Shown: piece by piece, positions 1 to 4,771 of the stretch | Layout: every line of letters begins with the position of its first letter | Position numbering within the stretch: the first letter of the stretch is position 1 | Translations under genes and position numbers: made by a program | Origin: JBFGFG01 sp041627475 | GTDB taxonomy: Bacteria > Actinomycetota > Nitriliruptoria > Nitriliruptorales > Nitriliruptoraceae | Direction: 5' to 3' | NCBI GenBank assembly: GCA_041627475.1 | Contig: JBFKQZ010000192.1 | Coordinates: 1 to 6,110 of the forward strand | DNA: 6,110 nt | The notes under the pieces: model-generated | Databases searched by the model: none | What the model saw: only the letters and a program-made list of their open reading frames with translations | Told to the model about the DNA's origin: nothing

Positions 1-1
1 A

Positions 2-976
2 CAGGACAGCCTCGACCGGATCCCGGCCTCCGGGCCGCGCTTCCCGGTCCGCGTCCACGACGGCCGCCCCTGGGCGTACCTCAAGATCGCGTCGGGCTGC
101 GACCGCGTCTGCACCTTCTGCGCCATCCCGTCGTTCCGCGGTCGCTTCCGCTCCCGCCCGCTCGACGAGATCGTGGCCGAGGCCACGTGGCTGGCGGGCA
201 ACGGCGCCCGCGAGGTCGTGCTGGTCTCGGAGAACACGACCTCCTGGGGCAAGGACCTCGAGGGCGGTCGCGACCTCCAGCCCCGACTCCTCGAAGCGCT
301 CAGCGAGATCGACGAGCTGGAGCGCATCCGGCTCATGTACCTCCAGCCGGCCGAGCTGCAGCGTCCCCTCGTCGAGGCGATGTGCGGCCTCGAGAAGGTG
401 ACGAGCTACTTCGACCTGTCTCTGCAGCACGCGAGCCACGACGTCCTCACCCGCATGGCGCGCAGCGGCAGCCCCGAACGGTTCCTCCAGATCGTCGAGG
501 ACATCCGCGCCCTGGACCCGGGTGCCGTGTTCCGCTCGAACTTCATCCTCGGGTTCCCCGGCGAGACCGAGGCCGACGTCCGTGCGCTCGAGGAGTTCCT
601 CGAAGCCGCGCGGCTCGACTGGGTCGGCACCTTCACGTTCTCGATCGAGGACGGCACGCCCAGCGCGACGATGCCCGACCAGGTCGATCCCGACCTCGCG
701 CTCGAGCGCATGAACCGCGTCTCGGAGCTGCAGGAGCGCATCGCTGACGAGCGAACCCGCGAGTTCCTCGGCCGCGACCTCGAGGTAACGGTCGAGGAGG
801 TCGCCGAAGGCATCTGTGCGGGCCGCTCGTACCGCGAGGCCCCGGAGACTGACGGTGAGGTGCGGCTCGTCTCGGCCGACGGGGAGCCCGTCGACCTTCC
901 ACTGGGCCGGACGGTCACGGCGCGGGTCGTCGAGGCCGATGGGGTCGACCTCATCGCGACGCCGGAGCACGCGTGA
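2..976 (+). CDS. rimO: Ribosomal protein uS12 methylthiotransferase RimO, 5'-truncated
   Basis: RimO is a cytoplasmic radical-SAM enzyme with two iron-sulfur clusters that adds a methylthio group to a conserved aspartate of ribosomal protein uS12. The frame is open from base 2, giving 324 visible codons. The family is usually about 440-460 residues, so most of the N-terminal UPF0004 domain lies off the window. The radical-SAM cluster motif is CDRVCTFC, with cysteine codons at 98, 110 and 119. It is followed by AIPSFRGRFRSRP, matching the RimO form (IPSxRG) rather than MiaB (VPYTRG). Further family signatures are DLSLQHAS (about 412-435), FILGFPGETE (about 541-570) and EDGTPSA (about 649-669). 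A C-terminal TRAM domain (about 780-970) contains GRSYREAPETDG, typical of RimO. The GTG at 173 is an internal valine codon after the cysteine motif, not the start. The stop overlaps pgsA by four bases, implying translational coupling. The family assignment is firm. Confidence 0.95.
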   Translation, partial: QDSLDRIPASGPRFPVRVHDGRPWAYLKIASGCDRVCTFCAIPSFRGRFRSRPLDEIVAEATWLAGNGAREVVLVSENTTSWGKDLEGGRDLQPRLLEALSEIDELERIRLMYLQPAELQRPLVEAMCGLEKVTSYFDLSLQHASHDVLTRMARSGSPERFLQIVEDIRALDPGAVFRSNFILGFPGETEADVRALEEFLEAARLDWVGTFTFSIEDGTPSATMPDQVDPDLALERMNRVSELQERIADERTREFLGRDLEVTVEEVAEGICAGRSYREAPETDGEVRLVSADGEPVDLPLGRTVTARVVEADGVDLIATPEHA

Positions 977-1644
977 CCGATCACGATCGACCGAAGGGGC
1001 CCGACACGCGGCGCGTGCCGGCCTCCGAGCTCGTCTTCCGGACGACCCAGAACCTGCGCATCGTCGACCTGCGCGAGCTGCGCGAGGCCGAGGAGCCGCA
1101 CTGGCTCAACGTCCCGAACTTCATCACCTTCTTCCGGGCGCTGCTGGTCCCGGTCATCCTGTGGCTGCTCGCGGCCGACGACCCGAGCAAGCGCTGGTGG
1201 GCCTTCGCGATCTTCGTCTTCGCGGCCGCGACCGACTCGATCGACGGCTGGGTCGCGCGCCGCTGGCACGGGGTGACCCGGTGGGGCCAGCTCGCGGACC
1301 CCATCGCCGACAAGCTTCTGATCATCGGCTCGCTCGCGTCGCTGGCGGCGGTGGGGGAGCTGCCGTGGTGGGCGGTGATCGTCATCCTGTTCCGTGAGGT
1401 GGCCGTGACGCTGCTGCGCGTGCAGCTGGTCGCGAAGCTCGACCTCGTGATGCCGGCCAGCGTCTGGGGGAAGGGAAAGACCGTCAGCCAGGTCATCGCG
1501 GTGGCCCTGTTCCTCCTGCCCAGCGTCACGGGCCCCTGGCCCGAGATCGCGCTGTACGTTGCCCTGGCCCTGACCGTCATCTCGGGCCTCGAGTACGCCT
1601 TCCGCGCCGGCCGGCTGGCCCGCGAGTCCCGCACCACCAGCTGA
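973..1644 (+). CDS. pgsA: CDP-diacylglycerol--glycerol-3-phosphate 3-phosphatidyltransferase
   Basis: This integral membrane enzyme joins CDP-diacylglycerol and sn-glycerol 3-phosphate to give phosphatidylglycerol phosphate, the committed step to phosphatidylglycerol and cardiolipin. The 223-residue product carries the full CDP-alcohol phosphatidyltransferase signature D-x2-DG-x2-AR-x8-G-x3-D-x3-D: D88, D91-G92, A95-R96, G105, D109 and D113. It is preceded by NVPNFITFFRALLVP (about 46-60), the usual PgsA entry segment. About six hydrophobic spans are visible between residues 49 and 207. The GTG start overlaps the rimO stop (GTGA) and has GGAG at 964-967, five bases upstream. An in-frame GTG at 1015 has no such site. 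Unusually, about 45 hydrophilic residues precede the conserved NVPN segment, where many PgsA proteins begin almost directly with it. The superfamily is certain. The glycerol-phosphate acceptor is inferred from the motif and the rimO-pgsA-cinA context; a cardiolipin or inositol-phosphate synthase is less likely. Confidence 0.9.
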   Translation: MTDHDRPKGPDTRRVPASELVFRTTQNLRIVDLRELREAEEPHWLNVPNFITFFRALLVPVILWLLAADDPSKRWWAFAIFVFAAATDSIDGWVARRWHGVTRWGQLADPIADKLLIIGSLASLAAVGELPWWAVIVILFREVAVTLLRVQLVAKLDLVMPASVWGKGKTVSQVIAVALFLLPSVTGPWPEIALYVALALTVISGLEYAFRAGRLARESRTTS

Positions 1645-1652
1645 GGCCACCC

Positions 1653-2921
1653 GTGCGCGCCGCGATCCTCTCGATCGGCTCCGAGCTGCTGCTCGGCGAC
1701 CTCACCGACACGAACGCCACCTGGCTCTCACAGCAGTTCGCGCTCCTCGGCGTGGACGTCGGCCACCACCTGTCGGTCGGCGACGACCTCGACGAGATCG
1801 TCGACGCGCTGGCGCTGCTCGCCGCCCGCGCCGACGTCGTCGTCTGCGGCGGCGGGCTCGGCCCCACGCAGGACGACCTCACCCGCGAGGCGATCGCCGC
1901 GGCCGCCGGCGTCGAGCTGCGCACCGACCCCGAGCTGGAGGAGGGGCTGGTCCAGTACTTCGCGAGCCGCGGCGTGAGGATGCCCGCACGCAACCTGAAG
2001 CAGGCGCGGCTGCCCGCCGTCGCGCGCGCCCTCCAACCCGTCGGGACCGCCCCGGGCATCGCCTTCGACACGAGCATCGGTGGCCACGACGTCACGATCT
2101 ACGCCCTGCCGGGAGTGCCGTGGGAGCTCGAGCAGCTCTTCTCCCGCGACGTGTTCCCCGAGGTCCAGCAGCGCGCTGGCGTGCGCGTCACCGTGACGCG
2201 GATCGTCCACCTCGCGGGTTCGTCCGAGTCGGCGGTGGCCGAGGCCCTGGCACCCGTGGTCGAGCGCTGCGAGTCCTCCGGTGAGGCGACGATCTCCTTC
2301 CTCGCGCACAAGAACGAGATCGCCGCGCGCGTCACCGTGACGGCGGACTCGCTCGAGGCTGCGCAGCTCGCTTCGCAGCCGATCGTCGACGAGGTCGTCA
2401 GGACCATGGGGCCGGTCGTCGCTGGCGTCGACGAGGACAGCCTCGAGCAGGTGCTGGTCCGCCTGCTCACCGAGGCCGGCGAGACGGTCGCCACCGCCGA
2501 GTCGGCCACGGCCGGCGACATCGCGTCCCGGCTCGCCTCGGTCCCCGGCGCCTCCGCGGTGCTCGCCGGCGCGACCGTCGTCTACGCGACCCCGACCAAG
2601 GCGCGCCTGCTCGGCGTCCCCCAGGGGCTCCTCGACCAGGAGGGGCCGGTCAGCAGTGCCGTGACCAGGGAGATGGCCACCCGGGTGCGTGACGTCGTGG
2701 GTGCCGACTGGGGTATCGCCGTGACCGGCGTCGCCGGACCCGCCGAGCAGGACGGCATCGAGGTCGGCACGGTCTTCTGGGCGCTCGCCGGCCCGGACGG
2801 CGACGTCGAGGTCCACGGCCGCAACCTCCCGGGGGACCGCGAGACCATCCGCACACGGCTCGGGTCCGTGGCGCTCGAGCTGCTCCGTCGGCGCCTCGTG
2901 GAGCGGGCCACGGAGCGGTAG
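1653..2921 (+). CDS. cinA: CinA family protein: molybdopterin-binding-like domain plus nicotinamide-nucleotide amidohydrolase domain
   Basis: This 422-residue protein is full length for the family and has two domains. The N-terminal MoCF/COG1058 domain (about 1-170) opens with AAILSIGSELLLGD and has CGGGLGPTQDDLTREA (65-80) and ALPGVPWELEQLF (151-163). In some CinA proteins this domain acts as an ADP-ribose pyrophosphatase. The C-terminal PncC domain (about 265-415) belongs to the family that deamidates nicotinamide mononucleotide to nicotinate mononucleotide in pyridine nucleotide salvage. It retains the likely catalytic serine S284 in AESATAG, Y311 and K316 in VVYATPTKARLLGVP, and VTGVAGPAEQDG (358-368). 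The usual ESxTGG motif reads ESATAG here, so one glycine is replaced. The GTG start lies eight bases after pgsA, with GAGG at 1643-1646 overlapping the pgsA stop, so co-transcription with pgsA is likely. CinA was first linked to competence in pneumococcus, but nothing here implies a role in DNA uptake. Confidence 0.94.
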   Translation: MRAAILSIGSELLLGDLTDTNATWLSQQFALLGVDVGHHLSVGDDLDEIVDALALLAARADVVVCGGGLGPTQDDLTREAIAAAAGVELRTDPELEEGLVQYFASRGVRMPARNLKQARLPAVARALQPVGTAPGIAFDTSIGGHDVTIYALPGVPWELEQLFSRDVFPEVQQRAGVRVTVTRIVHLAGSSESAVAEALAPVVERCESSGEATISFLAHKNEIAARVTVTADSLEAAQLASQPIVDEVVRTMGPVVAGVDEDSLEQVLVRLLTEAGETVATAESATAGDIASRLASVPGASAVLAGATVVYATPTKARLLGVPQGLLDQEGPVSSAVTREMATRVRDVVGADWGIAVTGVAGPAEQDGIEVGTVFWALAGPDGDVEVHGRNLPGDRETIRTRLGSVALELLRRRLVERATER

Positions 2922-2925
2922 TGGT

Positions 2926-2955
2926 GCGACCGGTGAGGGGCCGCAGCGTTAGGGT
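2926..2955 (+). promoter_or_regulatory. Putative leaderless-type promoter
   Basis: TAGGGT at 2950-2955 fits the actinobacterial -10 pattern TANNNT. It ends six bases before the GTG at 2962, the spacing expected when transcription begins at or next to the start codon and the mRNA has no leader. A weak -35 candidate, GCGACC (2926-2931), lies 18 bases upstream and matches consensus TTGACA at three of six positions. The box sits in one of only two gaps longer than ten bases in the window. It would let the 76-residue gene and thpR be expressed apart from rimO-pgsA-cinA. This is pattern recognition only. Confidence 0.4.
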
Positions 2956-2961
2956 CGGGGC

Positions 2962-3192
2962 GTGACGCCGACCCACCCACCGATCCACGTCGAGCTGAGC
3001 GAGGCCGACGTCCGCAGGTACGTGGTCGAGGCGAACCGCACCGCGCGGATCCTCGGCACGCTGCTCCCGCTCGCGATGCTCGTGGTCGGCGCCCCCATCG
3101 CTCGCGGGATGCTCACGGCGGTCACCGACGTCGCGGCGCTGCGCCAGGCCCTCGAGCCATGGCGCGAGCACGTCACCGGGGAGGCAGCGTGA
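2962..3192 (+). CDS. Small single-span membrane protein of unknown function
   Basis: I do not recognise this 76-residue protein. It has a hydrophilic N-terminus with several acidic residues (HVELSEADVRRYVVEANR, 9-26), one hydrophobic stretch at about 30-47 (ILGTLLPLAMLVVGAPIA), and a short polar C-terminal tail. Arginines flank the span on both sides (R26, R29, R48), so its orientation is unclear. The reading frame keeps strong G/C preference at third positions, which supports real coding. The GTG start is chosen because a -10-like TAGGGT ends six bases before it. No good Shine-Dalgarno sequence is present, so translation may be leaderless. The stop overlaps the thpR start by four bases (GTGA), suggesting translational coupling with thpR. 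It may be a membrane tether or accessory protein, but the sequence shows no specific role. Confidence 0.7.
   Translation: MTPTHPPIHVELSEADVRRYVVEANRTARILGTLLPLAMLVVGAPIARGMLTAVTDVAALRQALEPWREHVTGEAA
3178..3184 (+). promoter_or_regulatory. Ribosome binding site that fixes the thpR start
   Basis: GGGGAGG lies four bases before the GTG at 3189, inside the end of the preceding 76-residue gene. It is the strongest Shine-Dalgarno match near this junction. It favours GTG 3189 over the in-frame ATG at 3159, which has no comparable site and would add an arginine-rich extension of ten residues ahead of the conserved protein. Confidence 0.7.
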
Positions 3193-3740
3193 CGGCCCGG
3201 CGCCGGCTGTTCATCGCCCTCGACCTGGCCGACGACGTCCGCCAGCGGCTCGACCGGGCGCTGGCGGGACGCCGCACGGGAACGGAGTGGCGGTGGACCC
3301 GGCCGGAGAGCTGGCACCTCACCCTCGCCTTCCTGGGCGACGTCTACGAGGAGCCGAGCGACGTGGCATCGGTGGCGGCTGCCGCGACGGCGCTCGCGCC
3401 TGCGCGGATCGACCTGCGGCTGGGCTCGCACGGCAACTTCCGGCAGCGGGTCGTCTGGTACGGCGTTGAGGACGAGCCCGCCGGCGCCGTCCGGCACCTG
3501 GGCGAGTGCGTCCAGGAGGTCCTCGATGCCGAAGGCGTGCCGGTCGATCGCAAGCCCGTGCGTCCGCACGTGACGGTCGCCCGGGTCCGCGGTCGTCGCG
3601 CCGGCCGCTGCGACCTGCTCGCCCTTCCCGACGTCGACGCCAGCTGGTCGGTCGCCGAGGCGGTGCTCTACGAGTCCCACCTCGAGCCGGACGGGGCACG
3701 CTACGAGGCGCTGGCGACGATGCCGCTCGGGGGGTCCTAG
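3189..3740 (+). CDS. thpR: RNA 2',3'-cyclic phosphodiesterase (2H family, LigT-like)
   Basis: ThpR is a cytoplasmic 2H phosphoesterase that opens 2',3'-cyclic phosphate RNA ends to 2'-phosphates. It was formerly named 2'-5' RNA ligase, LigT. From GTG 3189 the product is 183 residues, normal for the family. It begins RRLFIALDLADDVRQRL, the typical family start. Both catalytic HxT motifs are present: HLTLAFLG (H43, T45) and HVTVARVR (H127, T129). The region between them holds NFRQRVVWYGV (83-93), matching the conserved family segment. Near the C-terminus, VAEAVLYESHLEPDGARYEAL (155-175) is also typical. The start overlaps the upstream small gene by four bases and has a strong ribosome site. An ATG at 3159 would add ten residues, mostly basic, and is disfavoured. 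The position close to cinA matches the known cinA-ligT-recA linkage in Deinococcus. Its physiological RNA substrate in bacteria is not well defined. Confidence 0.94.
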   Translation: MTARRRLFIALDLADDVRQRLDRALAGRRTGTEWRWTRPESWHLTLAFLGDVYEEPSDVASVAAAATALAPARIDLRLGSHGNFRQRVVWYGVEDEPAGAVRHLGECVQEVLDAEGVPVDRKPVRPHVTVARVRGRRAGRCDLLALPDVDASWSVAEAVLYESHLEPDGARYEALATMPLGGS

Positions 3741-3741
3741 C

Positions 3742-4722
3742 GTGCCGAGGTCACAGCGTCTCGCGTTCTTCCTGCTCGGCGGCACGTCCGTGGCGTCGTT
3801 GCTCGCGTGGGTGTACGGCCTCGGCAGCTTCCGGACGTGGTTCCTCCTGGTGAGCGTGCCCGACCAGCTCGCCATGATCGTCCTGGCCGTGCTCGCCACC
3901 CGACGCCACGATCGCGACGAGCTCCGCGTGCTGCTGATGGCCGGTGTGGTCGGTGGCCTGCTCGGGACGCTGGGCTACGACCTGTTCCGCGTGCCGTTCG
4001 TCATGGCGGGCCTGCGCGTCCTCGCGCCGATCGACAGCTATGGCGTGCTCGCCGCTGGGGCCACGTCATCGTCTGCCTGGACGGGCCTGCTCGGCTGGAG
4101 CTACCACTTCAGCAACGGCATCGGGTTCGGGATCGCGTACGCGATGCTGGCGCCACGCCGGCACTGGGGCTGGGGCATCGCCTGGGCGCTCGTGCTCGAG
4201 ACCGCGACCGTCGTGTCGCCGTTCGCGAGCCAGTACGCCCTGCGGACCGAGGACGGGTTCAAGCTCGTCCCGATCGCGATCGCGTACGCGGCCCACGTGC
4301 CCTACGGGTACGCGCTGGGTCGGGTCGTGCAGCGGCCGGACGGGTGGGCGCGCGACATCCGCCGGCTCGGCGGGCTGGCCGTACCGACGATGCTGGCGCT
4401 GGTCGTGGTCGGGCTGGCGCTCTGGCTGCGGCCCTGGTCGCCGTCGGCGGACGCCGAGGCCGGGAGGGCGCTCGACGAGGGACCGAGCGCCGTGATCGTC
4501 GGCCAGCGGTTCGAGCCGGAGTGGCTGCGCACGAGGGTGGGCGGGTGCGTCACCCTCGACAACCGCGACGACGAGACGTACGAGATCGCCGCACCCGGCG
4601 TGGTGGCCTCCGTGCCGCCGGGCCGGTCGGAGGTCTGCTTCCTCGAGGCCGGCGTGCACCGGGTCCGCACCACCGACGAGCCGTACGCCGGCGGGTTCGT
4701 GATCGTCGACGAACACCCGTGA
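3742..4722 (+). CDS. Seven-span membrane protein with C-terminal degenerate cupredoxin-like domain
   Basis: I do not recognise this 326-residue protein as a named family. Hydrophobic spans are visible at about 8-26, 34-52, 62-78, 118-137, 143-161, 176-193 and 212-229. Basic loops alternate on one side: MPRSQR, ATRRHDRDELR (52-62), APRRH (137-141) and GRVVQRPDGWARDIRR (193-208). By the positive-inside rule the N-terminus is cytoplasmic and the C-terminus is outside. HFSNGIGFGIAYAML (122-136) looks like a conserved motif. After a linker (about 231-247), residues 248-326 resemble a small cupredoxin-type beta-sandwich: GCVTLDNRDDETYEI, then PPGRSEVCFLEAGVHRVRT, then YAGGFVIVDE. The histidine, cysteine and methionine normally expected at copper-ligand positions are absent. 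The histidine usually found after NxDD-type turns appears as Y280. The GTG start lies one base after the thpR stop, with a weak G-rich site at 3729-3734, so it probably shares the thpR transcript. A sensory or scaffold role is possible but unsupported. Confidence 0.8.
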   Translation: MPRSQRLAFFLLGGTSVASLLAWVYGLGSFRTWFLLVSVPDQLAMIVLAVLATRRHDRDELRVLLMAGVVGGLLGTLGYDLFRVPFVMAGLRVLAPIDSYGVLAAGATSSSAWTGLLGWSYHFSNGIGFGIAYAMLAPRRHWGWGIAWALVLETATVVSPFASQYALRTEDGFKLVPIAIAYAAHVPYGYALGRVVQRPDGWARDIRRLGGLAVPTMLALVVVGLALWLRPWSPSADAEAGRALDEGPSAVIVGQRFEPEWLRTRVGGCVTLDNRDDETYEIAAPGVVASVPPGRSEVCFLEAGVHRVRTTDEPYAGGFVIVDEHP

Positions 4723-4748
4723 CGATTGAGCCGGTGCGTCGGTAGGTT
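4719..4748 (+). promoter_or_regulatory. Putative promoter for the last gene
   Basis: GTGACG (4719-4724, overlapping the stop of the preceding gene) matches TTGACA at four of six positions. After an 18-base spacer comes TAGGTT (4743-4748), fitting TANNNT. Transcription would begin near 4755, leaving a short leader that still includes the ribosome site at 4761-4765. The spacer length and GAC core match those of the other candidate at 2926-2955. This is pattern recognition only, and readthrough from the upstream gene is equally possible. Confidence 0.35.
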
Positions 4749-4760
4749 CGCTGCCGGGAC

Positions 4761-4765
4761 AGGGG
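4761..4765 (+). promoter_or_regulatory. Ribosome binding site of the last gene
   Basis: AGGGG lies six bases before the GTG at 4772. An in-frame TGA at 4766-4768, two codons before that GTG, rules out any start further upstream. The site and the stop together fix GTG 4772 as the most likely start; the next in-frame GTG is ten codons later. Confidence 0.65.
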
Positions 4766-4771
4766 TGATCA

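Noticed and set aside
173..976. GTG 173 as the start of a 267-residue protein
   Set aside because: The frame is open back to base 2, and the essential CxxxCxxC motif lies upstream of 173, so this is an internal valine of a truncated rimO.
406..1650. Long open frame on the - strand (414 codons) across rimO and pgsA
   Set aside because: It is antisense to two firmly identified genes. Its product is low-complexity and rich in R, G, S and A, as expected for a high-GC shadow frame.
1728..2816. Long open frame on the - strand opposite cinA
   Set aside because: It lies entirely within cinA on the opposite strand. The D/G/R/H-rich product shows no domain, and its length follows from strong G/C preference at third positions of cinA.
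2922..2961. Intrinsic terminator after cinA
   Set aside because: I found no stable inverted repeat followed by a T-run; the gap contains only short GC-rich matches.
2949..3899. - strand frame of 316 codons covering the small gene and thpR
   Set aside because: It is antisense to thpR, whose two HxT motifs and length are clear, and the product has no recognisable domain.
3807..4745. + strand frame of 312 codons within the seven-span gene
   Set aside because: It is an arginine-rich shadow in another frame. The 3742-4722 frame has coherent membrane spans obeying the positive-inside rule.
4766..4771. TGATCA palindrome before the last gene as an operator
   Set aside because: A six-base palindrome is expected by chance, and here it simply contains the in-frame TGA and the spacer to the start codon.
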